Part shown: piece by piece, positions 11,002 to 20,522 of the stretch
Layout: every line of letters begins with the position of its first letter
Position numbering within the stretch: position 1 is the first letter of the stretch
Source of the DNA: Arthrobacter ulcerisalmonis
GTDB taxonomy: Bacteria > Actinomycetota > Actinomycetes > Actinomycetales > Micrococcaceae
Reading direction: 5' to 3'
Assembly (NCBI RefSeq): GCF_900609065.1
Contig: NZ_UXAU01000038.1
Span: forward strand, 62,001 to 126,000
Length of the DNA stretch: 64,000 nucleotides
Translations under genes and position numbers: made by a program
Notes under the pieces: model-generated
The model's input: only the letters and a program-made list of their open reading frames with translations
Told to the model about the DNA's origin: nothing
Database searches by the model: none

Positions 11002-13104
11002 ATGAGCACTGACCAGCCAGCCCAGCCCTCCTTGCTGCAAGGATTTCCGGACACCCGGATCCCCAAGGGCGTCGTCCTCGCCGAGCGCTTGCCGGTGGCG
11101 CGAATCCTCGTGGAGTCCTCGCTGCCACACCTGGACCGGCCCTTCGACTACGCCGTCCCCGCCGCCCTGGACCAGGACGCCCAGCCGGGGGTGCGCGTCA
11201 AGATCAGCTTCAACGGCCAAGACCTCAGCGGTTGGCTCCTGGAACGCGTTGCAGAGTCCGACGCCGGCCACACCTTGGTCCCGCTGGCAAAAGTGGTGTC
11301 CCCGGTGCCAGCCCTCACCCCGGCCGTCAGGGACCTGGTCACCGCCGTTGCGGCTCGCTATGCAGGCACCATCAGCGATGTGCTCCGGGTGGCCATTCCA
11401 CCCCGGGTAGCCAAGCTGGAACGGGACTACCTGGCTGGCATCGGCGCGGGGACGGACGAGCCACCCGCGGAGGTGCAGACTGGCGCCGAACCGCTGACCC
11501 CTCAGCCTTCTGCTTGGGCTGATTACCACAATGGTCCTGCCTTTCTGCGACACCTGAGTGCTGGCGGCTCGCCGCGGGCTGCCCTGAACCCGCTGCAGGG
11601 ATTCGGTCCGTCCGGCTGGCCGCAGCTGCTGGCCGAAGCTGTTGCTGCCAACCATCTGGCTGGCAGGGGAGCGATCGTCATTGTCCCGGATAACCGCGAC
11701 CTCGATCGGCTCGAGTCCGCCGTTGCTGCCCTGCTGCCGAGCCACGTTGTTGCCCGACTGACCGCGGAAGACGGCCCCACCCCTCGATACCGGAATTTCC
11801 TGCGACTCCTTGCCGGCACCGCCACGGTGGCCATCGGCACACGGTCGGCCGCGTACGCGCCGGTCCACAATCTCGGCTTGGTTGCGTGCTGGGACGACGG
11901 CGATGACCTTCACATCGAGCAGCGTGCGCCCTATGCCCACGCTCGCGAAGTCCTGCTCTTGCGGGCCGAGCAGGAGGGAACTGCCTGCCTGCTGGCCGGG
12001 CACTCCCGCAGCACCGAGGTCCAGCGACTGGTGGCCGCCGGCTGGGCGCAGCCGGTGGACTCACCCCGGACGGTGCTTCGGCGGACAGTGCCCCGGGTCC
12101 TGAACACCGCCGACAGCTTCGAACAGGAGCGGGATCGGTTGGCTGCCATCGCCCGCCTGCCCGGCGCGGCTTGGCGGGCCGCGAAGGAGGGCCTGGAGCG
12201 CGGGCCCGTCCTGGTGCAGGTGGCCCGGGCCGGGTATGCGCCGTCCCTGGCCTGCGAGACCTGCCGGGAACCTGCCCGCTGCCAGACCTGCCAGGGGCCG
12301 TTGGCCTTGGCCGGCGCCGACTCTCCGATGCCGCAGTGCCGCTGGTGTTCAACCCCAGCGCCGGACTGGCGTTGCAGCCATTGCGGCGGTCCCCGGCTGC
12401 GCAAGGGTGCCACTGGAGTGCTGCGCACCGCCGAGGAGTTGGGGCGCGCCTTCCCGGGAAAGCCGGTGGTGACCTCTGCCGGAGACCACGTGAAGGCAAC
12501 GGTAGGCGACGCCCAGGCCTTGGTGGTGGCGACCGTGGGTGCAGAACCGGTGGCAGCGGGCGGTTACGCGGCGGCCCTGCTGCTCGACGGCGATGCGCTG
12601 CTTCGCCGCGAGTCCCTCCGCGCCGGTGAAGATACAGTCCGACGCTGGTTCAACGCCGCGGCACTGGTGCGGCCAGCTGCCGACGGCGGCCTGGTGGTGA
12701 TCACCGCAGGGGATACCACCGCAGTGGGCGCGCTCCTCCGGTGGGACCCGGCTGGCTATGCCGCCCGGGAACTGGCATTGCGGGCGGAGCTGGAACTCCC
12801 ACCATCGGTGCGGATCGCGTCCGTCACGGGGCCGCGCGCCGCCGTCGACCATTACATCGGTGCCGTGACCGCCAACCTTGCGTCAGCCGGAATCACCTTG
12901 CGGACGGCAGGTCCGGCGCCCGTGCTCCTCACCGGGCAACCGACCGCCCGCCGGGCCGAGGAAGACGTCCGGACCCTCCTGTTTTTTCCGTACGCGCAGG
13001 CTGCCCCCGTGGTGCGGATCCTGCGCGCCAACAGGGCAGCGGCCGCCGCCAAACGCACCGTGGAGCCGGTGCAGCTGCGGCTCGACGGCGTGGACGTCCT
13101 CTAG
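11002..13104 (+). CDS. priA: Primosomal protein N'-like (PriA), probably without helicase activity
   Basis: A 700-residue PriA-family protein that in other bacteria recognises stalled replication forks and reloads the replicative helicase. The N-terminal 3'-DNA-binding domain (residues about 33-140; DRPFDYAVP) is present. The zinc-binding insert is intact: CETCREPARCQTC, then CRWCSTPAPDWRCSHCGG. I cannot find a Walker A GxGKT/S motif or a DExH box in the helicase region; the corresponding stretch has IVIVPDNRDLDRLE and then continues without them. Actinobacterial PriA proteins are known to lack these motifs, so this is expected for the lineage and points to a structural role. The ATG has GGAGGGAG upstream. 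The 3' end overlaps the convergent glycosyltransferase by four bases. Confidence 0.9.
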   Translation: MSTDQPAQPSLLQGFPDTRIPKGVVLAERLPVARILVESSLPHLDRPFDYAVPAALDQDAQPGVRVKISFNGQDLSGWLLERVAESDAGHTLVPLAKVVSPVPALTPAVRDLVTAVAARYAGTISDVLRVAIPPRVAKLERDYLAGIGAGTDEPPAEVQTGAEPLTPQPSAWADYHNGPAFLRHLSAGGSPRAALNPLQGFGPSGWPQLLAEAVAANHLAGRGAIVIVPDNRDLDRLESAVAALLPSHVVARLTAEDGPTPRYRNFLRLLAGTATVAIGTRSAAYAPVHNLGLVACWDDGDDLHIEQRAPYAHAREVLLLRAEQEGTACLLAGHSRSTEVQRLVAAGWAQPVDSPRTVLRRTVPRVLNTADSFEQERDRLAAIARLPGAAWRAAKEGLERGPVLVQVARAGYAPSLACETCREPARCQTCQGPLALAGADSPMPQCRWCSTPAPDWRCSHCGGPRLRKGATGVLRTAEELGRAFPGKPVVTSAGDHVKATVGDAQALVVATVGAEPVAAGGYAAALLLDGDALLRRESLRAGEDTVRRWFNAAALVRPAADGGLVVITAGDTTAVGALLRWDPAGYAARELALRAELELPPSVRIASVTGPRAAVDHYIGAVTANLASAGITLRTAGPAPVLLTGQPTARRAEEDVRTLLFFPYAQAAPVVRILRANRAAAAAKRTVEPVQLRLDGVDVL

Positions 13105-14186
13105 CGCTGCCCGCGTTTCCTGCGGGCCACGATCTCTTCGGCCACCACCAGCAGTTGCCGGGCAGATTCATCCCAACTGAACATGCCGGCTCGGGCCACA
13201 GACCGGCGCGAGACGTCCTGCCAGTGTTCCCCATCAGCCAGCGCGAGCACCGCCGCAGCAAAATCTGAGGCGGACGCCGGGTCCACGTAGGCGGCAGTGT
13301 CGCCACCCACCTCACGGAAGATGGGGATGTCACTGGCGATGACGGGGGTGCCCACCGCCATGGCCTCCACCAGGGGAAGGCCGTAGCCTTCGGCGCGGGA
13401 GAGGCTCACCAGGGCTGTCGCCCGGCGAAGGAGGGCGTCATACTCCTCATCGCTGACACCGTTGTGGAACACGATGTCTGCACCCGGCGGAGCCAGGATC
13501 TCCAGCTCGGCTTTGCGCTGTGGCGTGATCCTGCTCAGCAGGTGCAGCGTGAAACCAGGCAGGGTGGCCATCCCCGCCACCATGGTCTCAACGTTTTTGT
13601 AGGGCATGAAGGAGCCCATGTAGACGATGCTGCGGTCGGCGCCAGTGGTGGCGTCGCGGGGGACCTGATCGGGCTGCGGGGCGTTGCTGATGATCCGGAC
13701 CGGGCGCTTGGTGAGGCGGTACTTGGCCATCAGCGCCTCGGTGGTGCTGCTGATGGTCGCCACCGTATCGGCCCGGTTCAGCAAGACCCGCTGCGGCCAG
13801 AACGCCTTGTGGTAGAGCCGCCACAGGAGCCGGACGGGTGCCGGCAGGAAGCCGGGCGGCGCCGGGTGCTCGTAGTAGATGAGGTCGTGCAGGGTGAGGA
13901 CCAGGCCGTAGTTACGCCACCATGTGCCCATGGTCTGCATGGGGCAGACCACCACGTCGGCGCCCAGCCCATTGACCCGGCGGGCCACAAACAGCTCCAA
14001 CGGCGAGAGCGGGCTGTTGATGAGGGTGTACGGCACGTCCGGCAACAGCGCCAGCTGGCGGCGATCGGAAATCAGCATTTCGACGTCGGCAACCTTGGCC
14101 GTGGCGGCAATCAGGCTGGCACCGTATCGGCTGATTCCGTCGTGGTGGTCGGTGCGGGTGAATCGGGCATCGATGACTATCTTCAC
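13101..14186 (-). CDS. Family 4-type glycosyltransferase (group 1)
   Basis: A 361-residue GT-B fold enzyme. The N-terminal half opens with MKIVIDARFTRTDHHDGISR, a common start in mannosyltransferase-like group 1 enzymes. The C-terminal half has the nucleotide-sugar site: VYMGSFMPYKNVETM, then SRAEGYGLPLVEAMAVGTPV with the E-x7-E motif (Glu in RAEGYGLP and in VEAMA). Substrate and acceptor cannot be read from the sequence; cell-envelope glycan or glycolipid assembly is likely. Its ATG overlaps the stop of the upstream hydrolase gene (four-base ATGA), so the two are translationally coupled, and its stop overlaps the end of priA. Confidence 0.88.
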   Translation of the reverse strand: MKIVIDARFTRTDHHDGISRYGASLIAATAKVADVEMLISDRRQLALLPDVPYTLINSPLSPLELFVARRVNGLGADVVVCPMQTMGTWWRNYGLVLTLHDLIYYEHPAPPGFLPAPVRLLWRLYHKAFWPQRVLLNRADTVATISSTTEALMAKYRLTKRPVRIISNAPQPDQVPRDATTGADRSIVYMGSFMPYKNVETMVAGMATLPGFTLHLLSRITPQRKAELEILAPPGADIVFHNGVSDEEYDALLRRATALVSLSRAEGYGLPLVEAMAVGTPVIASDIPIFREVGGDTAAYVDPASASDFAAAVLALADGEHWQDVSRRSVARAGMFSWDESARQLLVVAEEIVARRKRGQR

Positions 14187-15082
14187 GCGGGGTGGTCCTT
14201 CAGGAAGCTGCGGATGAATCGTGCTGCGGGTTCTGGCGTTTCGTAGTGGATCAGATGCCCGACGTCGGGGATCACGTCCAGGTGCCCGTCCGGGAGGCGC
14301 GCCACGAGGCGGTGCTGGTCCGGGAGGGCGGCAATCTCGTCTTTTTCGCCCGCGATCAACAAAACCGGAAGGTTCAGCTGGTGAGCCACCTCTGTGACGT
14401 TGCCGCTCACCGAGGCGGTGAAGGATTCCAGCAGGCTGTCGCGGTCTGCGAAGGCACTGAAGTAGGAATGGTGCTGGCCGTGGATGTACGTCCGAAGCTC
14501 AGGGTTTTTTGTCTTGGCCATGGTCTCGCTCATGACTCGGACAATCAGCGAGTTCCGGAGCAGGCCCAGGCCCAGGCGGCGGGGGAGCTTGGCCGCCAAT
14601 CGGTAGTAGAGCACGGCCAGTTTGGTCATGATCCCCTTGGGTCCCTCCAGGGCCGGCGCCGCGATGGGGTTGATCAGGATCAGTGGCGACACCGCCGCCG
14701 GGTGGGTGGCCACGAAATGGGCGGCAACGATGGAACCAAATGAGTGGCCCAGCAACACCGTGTCGGGACCAAGGTCAAGGGCTGCCATGAATTCGGCAAT
14801 GAACTCGCCATAGTGGGCTACCGAGTGCCCGCCGCTGCCAAATGCGGTGGACGCGCCAAAACCCGGGAGATCCGGCATGATCACCCGCATCTCCGGCAGG
14901 AGATCGGCAACCCGGAGGAGGCCGTGATGGTCGCCGCGGAAACCGTGGATGACCAGGATGGTCCTGGTCTCGGCAGTGGCGTCCACCGGTTCGTAGCACC
15001 AGTACGCCACCGTTGAATCGGTGAGCCGGACCGTTCCCGCCGTGGTGCGGTGGGGCAGGCTGGAGCTCAGGAATGTTGGCAT
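14183..15082 (-). CDS. Alpha/beta hydrolase
   Basis: A 299-residue alpha/beta hydrolase fold protein. The oxyanion region is ILVIHGFRGDHHGL, the nucleophile Ser lies in LLGHSFGSIVA, and the late VGHLIHYETPE supplies the catalytic His. The acid is probably in GEKDEIAALPD. No signal peptide is evident, so it should be cytoplasmic. The substrate is unknown. It is the first gene of a two-gene unit with the glycosyltransferase. The ATG is preceded at six bases by TAGAGT, a likely leaderless promoter. Confidence 0.88.
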   Translation of the reverse strand: MPTFLSSSLPHRTTAGTVRLTDSTVAYWCYEPVDATAETRTILVIHGFRGDHHGLLRVADLLPEMRVIMPDLPGFGASTAFGSGGHSVAHYGEFIAEFMAALDLGPDTVLLGHSFGSIVAAHFVATHPAAVSPLILINPIAAPALEGPKGIMTKLAVLYYRLAAKLPRRLGLGLLRNSLIVRVMSETMAKTKNPELRTYIHGQHHSYFSAFADRDSLLESFTASVSGNVTEVAHQLNLPVLLIAGEKDEIAALPDQHRLVARLPDGHLDVIPDVGHLIHYETPEPAARFIRSFLKDHPA

Positions 15083-15094
15083 GCTTCGACTCTA
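15080..15094 (-). promoter_or_regulatory. Leaderless -10 element of the hydrolase-glycosyltransferase unit
   Basis: On the minus strand TAGAGT (15094-15089) is followed by six bases (CGAAGC) and then the ATG at 15082. No ribosome site is present. Confidence 0.5.
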
Positions 15095-16084
15095 CCCATT
15101 GGCGCCCGTGAGTCCGTCGAACGCCACCAACCGCCGGGCTGTTGCTTCATCCACGATCAGGTCGGTGGCCAGCCGCGCGGCCAGAGCTCCTCGCAGGCCG
15201 TTGATCTTGGAGACCCCTGACACCACACAGATCCGGCGGCGCACCTGGCGCAGTTGGAAGAGGGAGGGCCCAGTGGACCGTTCGTTGAGGACGATGCCGT
15301 GCGAGGAGCCGTCGGCGCGGAAGAACACTGTTGCCACGTCGCCCACCACGTCGGAGGTGGCAAGCACGGCGAGGTCGGATTCGTCCAGGTAGCCGCCTGC
15401 GTAAACGTGGCTGGGGTAATCGGCATCCACCGAGCCCACCCCAAAAATGGCAATGCTCATCTTGGCCTGCAACTCCAACACCCTTTGCACGCTCCGTTCA
15501 TTCCACATGGCTGTTTTGGTGCCTGCATGGTCGAAGAACGCCGGCACCGGGAACTGCTCCACCCGGGCACCGTAGGCACTGCCAAACCGGCGCATGATGT
15601 CACTGGCGTAGGTGATGCCCGTAGTGTGCATATTGCCCGCGCCGTTCAATTGCACGATCACGCTGTCATGGGTGATCTTCCTGGTCAGGTGCCTGCTCAC
15701 GGCGCTGAGGGTGGAACCCCAGGCCACCCCGATGATGGCGTTCGAGTCCACCAGCGGCCCGATGGTGCGGGCGGCCTGCATGGCCACCCGGTCCAGGGTC
15801 TCAGCCTCGTTGAGCGTGTCCAGGACAGGCACAACATGGACGTCAACGTTGTATTGGCGGCGAATTGCGCCCTCGAGCTCCGGTCCGGTGTCCATCGGAT
15901 TGCGGATCTGGATCTGCACCAGACCCGTATCCCGGGCGGCCGAGAGCAGCCGTGAGACCGTGGATCGTGACGTGCGGAGCTCGCGCGCAATCGCGTCCAT
16001 GGTCAAATCCTGCAGGTAATACATCTGTGCGGCCCTGAGGGCGTCAGAATGCCGGGACGGCGCCACTGCTGCTCCATTCTGCAC
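15092..16084 (-). CDS. SorC/DeoR-type sugar-binding transcriptional regulator
   Basis: A 330-residue regulator from the GTG at 16084. An N-terminal helix-turn-helix (DALRAAQMYYLQDLTMDAIA, then ELRTSRSTVSRLLSAARDTG) precedes the large effector domain of the SorC family, with the anion-binding stretches GVAWGSTLSAVSRHL and VVGDVATVFF. Such proteins usually bind a phosphorylated sugar or polyol. A GTG at 16165 would add 27 residues that do not look like the family, so the shorter start is preferred. The gene is divergent from glpD, so control of glycerol use is the obvious inference. A perfect palindrome overlaps its own start codon and could be an autoregulatory operator. Confidence 0.88.
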   Translation of the reverse strand: MQNGAAVAPSRHSDALRAAQMYYLQDLTMDAIARELRTSRSTVSRLLSAARDTGLVQIQIRNPMDTGPELEGAIRRQYNVDVHVVPVLDTLNEAETLDRVAMQAARTIGPLVDSNAIIGVAWGSTLSAVSRHLTRKITHDSVIVQLNGAGNMHTTGITYASDIMRRFGSAYGARVEQFPVPAFFDHAGTKTAMWNERSVQRVLELQAKMSIAIFGVGSVDADYPSHVYAGGYLDESDLAVLATSDVVGDVATVFFRADGSSHGIVLNERSTGPSLFQLRQVRRRICVVSGVSKINGLRGALAARLATDLIVDEATARRLVAFDGLTGANG

Positions 16085-16131
16085 GTTTGTGCATTGTGCT
16101 TGACTCCATTTTCCATTATTCCAAAGAATGG
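16080..16131. promoter_or_regulatory. Palindromes in the regulator-glpD divergent region
   Basis: TGCAC-GTTT-GTGCA at 16080-16093 is a perfect inverted repeat that overlaps the regulator start, and a further TTGTGC follows at 16094-16099. A second, imperfect inverted repeat is CCATTAT (16113-16119) with AGAATGG (16125-16131). A TTGACT box at 16100-16105 lies between them and could be the glpD -35, with AAGAAT at 16124-16129 as a weak -10 at 18-base spacing. These are candidate operators for the SorC-type protein. Confidence 0.45.
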
Positions 16132-16189
16132 TTGTGAACAGCGGCTCACCACGCGGTAGCCGCACCGTACCAAGCCTAAGGGAGTCGTT

Positions 16190-18004
16190 TTGGGACCGAA
16201 GGATTCACCCGTCACACCATCAGCTGCTGCAACGGGGCCGCGCGCTGAACGAACGTCCGTGCAGAGCCTGCGGCGCAGGCCGCACGCAAAGGTGCTGGTG
16301 GTTGGCGGCGGCATCAACGGGGTGGGTACCTTCCGGGACTTGGCGCTCCAGGGTGTCGACGTGGCACTGGTGGAACGCGGCGACTACTGCCAGGGCGCCA
16401 GCGGCGCGTCCTCGCACATGATCCACGGCGGCATCCGCTACCTCGAAAACGGCGAGTTCCGGCTGGTCCGCGAGTCCGTCGTCGAACGTAACCGCCTGCT
16501 GCGCATCGCACCGCACTACGTGAAGCCGCTGCAGACCACCATCCCCATCTTCAGTACCTTCTCCGGCATCCTGTCCGCGCCGGTCCGCTTCCTCACGCAC
16601 AAGCAAGGCAAGCCCCAGGAGCGAGGCGCGTTCCTGATCAAACTGGGCCTGAGCCTTTACGACTCCTTCTCCCGCGATGGTGGCAGCGTGCCGCGCCACC
16701 AGTTCCGCACCGGCCAGCGCGCCCTCGCCGAACTGCCGAAGCTGCGCCCGGACGTGAAGTTCACAGCCACCTACTTCGATGCCTCCGTCCACAACCCCGA
16801 GCGGCTCACCCTCGACGTCCTGCAGGACGGCGAAAAGGCAGGCCAGACAGGCGCCGCTGCCGGCCAGGGCGATACCGCCCGCGCCAGCAACTATGTGTCC
16901 CTGCAGGCGGTGACCAACCAGCCCAACGCCGGAACGGGCACCGGCAGCACCGTGCGGCTGCGGGATGAACTGACCGGCGAGGACTTTGATTTCACCGCCG
17001 ATGTCATCGTCAACACCACCGGCGCCTGGGTGGACCTGACCAACACGGCCATGGGTGCCGCTTCCACGTTCATGGGCGGAACGAAGGGCTCCCACATTGT
17101 CCTGGACCACCCCGAACTGTTGGCTGCGTGCAACGGCCGCGAAATCTTCTTCGAACACACCGATGGCAGGATCGTCCTGATCTACCCCATGGGTGACCGG
17201 GTCCTGGTGGGAACTACTGACGTTGATGCGGACATGGGCCAAGACGCCGTCTGCACTGACGAGGAAATTGCCTACTTCTTCGAACTCATCGGCCACGTTT
17301 TTCCGAGCATTCCTGTTTCGGCCGACCAGATCGTCTACACCTTCTCCGGGGTCCGGCCCTTGCCGAAGCACGATGCCACCCAGCCTGGCTTCGTCTCCCG
17401 TGACTACCGGATCGAACGCCGCAGCCCGTCGGCCGAGAATGCCAAGGGCGCTCCCGTGCTGAGCCTTGTGGGCGGCAAATGGACCACCTTCCGTGCCCTC
17501 GCCGAACACCTCACCAACGATGTGCTGGCCGAACTGGGACTGCAGCGGAAAGTCTCCACCGCGCAGTTGGCTATCGGTGGCGGCGCCAACTTCCCGGCAG
17601 ACGACGCAGCGGTCCAGGCCTGGATCAAAGCCCACATGGCCCCAGGACGCGACGCTGACCGGACGGCCGTGCTGCTGACCCGGTACGGTACCCGGGCAGA
17701 AGACGTCATCGCCTACCTCGACGCCGGCCAGGACAAGCCCCTGCAGTCCACCCACGAACTGAGCGTCCGCGAACTGGAGTTCATGGCCGCCAACGAACAG
17801 GTGGGCCATGTGGTGGATGTTTTGATCCGCCGCACCTCCCTGGCCTTCCGCGGCCTGGTGACGGGGGAGTTGCTGGCAGAGCTGGCAGAGATCCTGGCAG
17901 GGCCGCTGAAGTGGGACGCGGCAACGCGTGCCGCAGAGGTCAAGCACGCCCGGGAAGTCCTCTGGCGCTTCCACCGGGTAGAAACTCACAGCCTGGTCGC
18001 CTAG
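16190..18004 (+). CDS. glpD: FAD-dependent glycerol-3-phosphate dehydrogenase
   Basis: This enzyme oxidises sn-glycerol-3-phosphate to dihydroxyacetone phosphate and passes electrons to the quinone pool at the membrane. It has 604 residues from a TTG start at 16190, chosen because AAGGGAG lies five bases upstream. The dinucleotide-binding motif VVGGGINGVGTFRDLALQG is near residues 37-55, followed by GASGASSHMIHGGIRYLE. The C-terminal helical DAO_C-type domain is complete. It is the first gene of the glpD-glpF-glpK unit, under a divergent SorC-type regulator. Confidence 0.95.
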   Translation: MGPKDSPVTPSAAATGPRAERTSVQSLRRRPHAKVLVVGGGINGVGTFRDLALQGVDVALVERGDYCQGASGASSHMIHGGIRYLENGEFRLVRESVVERNRLLRIAPHYVKPLQTTIPIFSTFSGILSAPVRFLTHKQGKPQERGAFLIKLGLSLYDSFSRDGGSVPRHQFRTGQRALAELPKLRPDVKFTATYFDASVHNPERLTLDVLQDGEKAGQTGAAAGQGDTARASNYVSLQAVTNQPNAGTGTGSTVRLRDELTGEDFDFTADVIVNTTGAWVDLTNTAMGAASTFMGGTKGSHIVLDHPELLAACNGREIFFEHTDGRIVLIYPMGDRVLVGTTDVDADMGQDAVCTDEEIAYFFELIGHVFPSIPVSADQIVYTFSGVRPLPKHDATQPGFVSRDYRIERRSPSAENAKGAPVLSLVGGKWTTFRALAEHLTNDVLAELGLQRKVSTAQLAIGGGANFPADDAAVQAWIKAHMAPGRDADRTAVLLTRYGTRAEDVIAYLDAGQDKPLQSTHELSVRELEFMAANEQVGHVVDVLIRRTSLAFRGLVTGELLAELAEILAGPLKWDAATRAAEVKHAREVLWRFHRVETHSLVA

Positions 18005-18046
18005 GCCTCGCTGCTGCCGGGGTGGCACACCGCCCCGGCTCAACGG

Positions 18047-18065
18047 CTCCCCAACCAACGGGGAG
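18047..18065 (+). other. Small hairpin between glpD and glpF
   Basis: CTCCCC (18047-18052) pairs with GGGGAG (18060-18065) around a 7-base loop. There is no T-tract, and the glpF ribosome site (AGAAGGAG) follows. It may stabilise the upstream mRNA end or partly attenuate transcription. Confidence 0.4.
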
Positions 18066-18094
18066 TCGACAACTGAAAAAAGAAGGAGTCAAAG

Positions 18095-18844
18095 ATGTCT
18101 CTTGGAATTGTGTTCCTGTCCGAAATGTTCGGCACAGCGATGCTGACCCTGTTGGGTTGCGGTGTCGTGGCCAACGTTGCCTTGAAGGGGACAAAAGGTA
18201 ACAACGCTGGTTTCCTGATGGTCACCTGGGGCTGGGGCATTGCAGTTTTCGCCGGCGTCTACGTGGCAGCCAAGTCCGGTGCCCACCTGAACCCGGCCGT
18301 CACCTTCGGCCTGCTGGCCAACGGGTCCGCCACCTACGCCCCGGACGTGCCCATCACGTTCGCCTCCACCTTGACCTACCTGGGCGCCGAATTCCTGGGT
18401 GCCTTCCTCGGTGCGGTGGTCTGCTGGTTGGCGTACAAGCAGCACTTCGACGCAGAGCCGGAAGCAGGCAGCAAGCTGGGTGTCTTCTCCACCGGCCCCG
18501 CCATCCGCTCCAACCCCTGGAACCTGGCCACCGAGATCATCGGTACGTTCGTCCTGGTGTTCGTGATCCTCGCCTTCGGCGGAACTCCCTCGGGCCTCGG
18601 CCCGCTGGCCGTAGCCCTGCTGGTTGTCGGCGTCGGTGTCTCCCTGGGTGGGCCCACGGGCTACGCCATCAACCCGGCCCGTGACCTCGGGCCGCGTATT
18701 GCCCACGCACTGCTTCCCATCAAGGGCAAGGGCTCCAGCGACTGGAGCTACGCCTGGGTGCCCGTCGCTGGACCACTGATTGGTGGTGTCCTGGCCGGTC
18801 TCGTCGCCAAGGTCCTGCCCATCATCTTCGTGGCAGCAGCCTGA
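18095..18844 (+). CDS. glpF: Glycerol uptake facilitator (aquaglyceroporin)
   Basis: A 249-residue MIP-family channel with six membrane spans and two re-entrant loops. Both pore NPA motifs are present: HLNPAVTFG (Asn66) and AINPARDLGPR (Asn193). The Asp after the second NPA (NPARD) is the marker of glycerol-conducting members as opposed to pure water channels. The ATG has AGAAGGAG upstream. It lies between glpD and glpK, so it brings in glycerol for the kinase. Confidence 0.95.
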   Translation: MSLGIVFLSEMFGTAMLTLLGCGVVANVALKGTKGNNAGFLMVTWGWGIAVFAGVYVAAKSGAHLNPAVTFGLLANGSATYAPDVPITFASTLTYLGAEFLGAFLGAVVCWLAYKQHFDAEPEAGSKLGVFSTGPAIRSNPWNLATEIIGTFVLVFVILAFGGTPSGLGPLAVALLVVGVGVSLGGPTGYAINPARDLGPRIAHALLPIKGKGSSDWSYAWVPVAGPLIGGVLAGLVAKVLPIIFVAAA

Positions 18845-18941
18845 CCGCTCCCTCATGGCGCCCCGGCGCCGCCGCACATTGTTGGTTGCCAGCAGCCGTT
18901 GAGCAGCACCAAACCTCGGACCACAAGACAAGGACGTCATC

Positions 18942-20456
18942 ATGAACCAGTACGTAATCGCCATTGATCAGGGCACCACCAGCAGCCGGGCCATCATCTT
19001 CGATCACAGCGGCAGCATCGTCTCTTCCGGCCAGATGGAACACGAGCAGATTTTCCCGCAGGCCGGCTGGGTTGAGCACAACGCAACGGAAATCTGGGCA
19101 AATACCCGCGAGGTGATTGCCTCCGCCCTCTCCAAAGCGAACCTGACGCGGCACGATATTGCCGCCGTCGGCATCACCAACCAGCGCGAAACAGCGGTGG
19201 TGTGGGACAAGAACACCGGCGAACCCGTCTACAACGCGATTGTCTGGCAGGACACCCGGACCCAGGACATCGTGGACGAGCTCGCCAAGGATGGCGGCGC
19301 GGACCGGTTCAAGCAGAAGGTTGGCTTGCCCCTGGCCACCTACTTCTCCGGCACCAAGATCAAGTGGATCCTGGACAACGTTGAGGGTGCCCGCGCCAAA
19401 GCCGAAGCCGGCGACCTGGTCTTCGGCAACACCGACGCCTGGGTGCTGTGGAACCTGACCGGCGGAGTGGATGGCGGCGTGCACGTCACCGATGTCACCA
19501 ATGCATCCCGCACCCTGTTCATGGATCTTGAGACCCTGTCATGGGACGAGGAAATCCTTGGCATCTTCGGGGTCCCGCTGAGCATGATGCCGGAAATCCG
19601 GTCCTCCTCGGAGGTCTACGGCCACGTGCACACCTCTCAGCTGCTGCGTGAAACTCCCGTTGCCGGCATCCTGGGTGACCAGCAGGCGGCAACGTTCGGC
19701 CAGGCAGCGTTCCAGGCTGGCGAAGCCAAGAACACCTACGGCACCGGCTGCTTCCTGATCTTCAACACCGGCGAAGAAATCGTGCACTCGAAGAACGGCC
19801 TGCTCACCACGGTTGGCTACAAGCTTGGCGATGCTGCCCCGCACTATGCCCTGGAAGGCTCCATTGCGGTCACCGGCTCGCTGATCCAGTGGTTGCGGGA
19901 CAACTTGGGCATGATCAGCAGTGCGCCAGAGGTAGAAACGCTCGCTGCGTCGGTGAAGGACAACGGTGGCGTGTACATCGTGCCAGCCTTCTCCGGCCTG
20001 TTTGCGCCGTACTGGCGCTCCGACGCCCGCGGTGCGATCGTGGGCCTGACGCGCTTTGTGAACAAGAACCACATTGCCCGTGCTGCCCTGGAGTCCACGG
20101 CATTCCAGACCCGCGAGGTGTTGGACGCCGTCAACGCGGACTCCGGCGTGCCGCTTACCGAGTTGAAGGTCGACGGCGGAATGGTGGCCAACGACGCGCT
20201 CATGCAGTTCCAGGCAGACATCCTGGGCGTTCCCGTAATTCGTCCCAAGGTGGTGGAGACCACGGCGCTGGGCGCTGCTTACGCTGCGGGCCTCGCCGTC
20301 GGCTTCTGGAAGGACCTTGGTGAGCTCTCGGCCAACTGGTCTGAGGATAAGCGCTGGGAGCCGGCCATGGAGCAGGCGGAGCAGGATCGCCAGCTGCGGC
20401 TCTGGAAGAAGGCCGTCACCAAGTCCATGGACTGGGTGGACGACGACGTGAAGTAA
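18942..20456 (+). CDS. glpK: Glycerol kinase
   Basis: This enzyme phosphorylates glycerol with ATP. It has 504 residues and a FGGY-family fold. The N-terminal phosphate motif is [15 protein letters not shown] (residues about 5-19), the substrate region includes [10 protein letters not shown], the second phosphate motif is [13 protein letters not shown], and the adenosine-binding glycines lie in [10 protein letters not shown]. The 97-base gap after glpF has no strong terminator, so the three genes are likely one operon, closed by a strong terminator at 20472. Confidence 0.97.
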   Translation: MNQYVIAIDQGTTSSRAIIFDHSGSIVSSGQMEHEQIFPQAGWVEHNATEIWANTREVIASALSKANLTRHDIAAVGITNQRETAVVWDKNTGEPVYNAIVWQDTRTQDIVDELAKDGGADRFKQKVGLPLATYFSGTKIKWILDNVEGARAKAEAGDLVFGNTDAWVLWNLTGGVDGGVHVTDVTNASRTLFMDLETLSWDEEILGIFGVPLSMMPEIRSSSEVYGHVHTSQLLRETPVAGILGDQQAATFGQAAFQAGEAKNTYGTGCFLIFNTGEEIVHSKNGLLTTVGYKLGDAAPHYALEGSIAVTGSLIQWLRDNLGMISSAPEVETLAASVKDNGGVYIVPAFSGLFAPYWRSDARGAIVGLTRFVNKNHIARAALESTAFQTREVLDAVNADSGVPLTELKVDGGMVANDALMQFQADILGVPVIRPKVVETTALGAAYAAGLAVGFWKDLGELSANWSEDKRWEPAMEQAEQDRQLRLWKKAVTKSMDWVDDDVK

Positions 20457-20471
20457 GTCCGCCAACGAAAT

Positions 20472-20521
20472 GGCTCCGGCCCATCACTGATGACGTGATG
20501 GGCCGGAGCCTTTTCGCTTTT
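20472..20521 (+). terminator. Strong intrinsic terminator after glpK
   Basis: A perfect 15-base stem, GGCTCCGGCCCATCA (20472-20486) with its complement at 20496-20510, has a 9-base loop and is followed by TTTTCGCTTTT. It lies before the stop of the convergent transporter gene at 20523. Confidence 0.93.
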
Positions 20522-20522
20522 C

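Noticed and set aside
16132..16152. CRP-like site TGTGA...TCACC before glpD
   Set aside because: The spacing between the halves is eight bases, not six, and the right half is imperfect.
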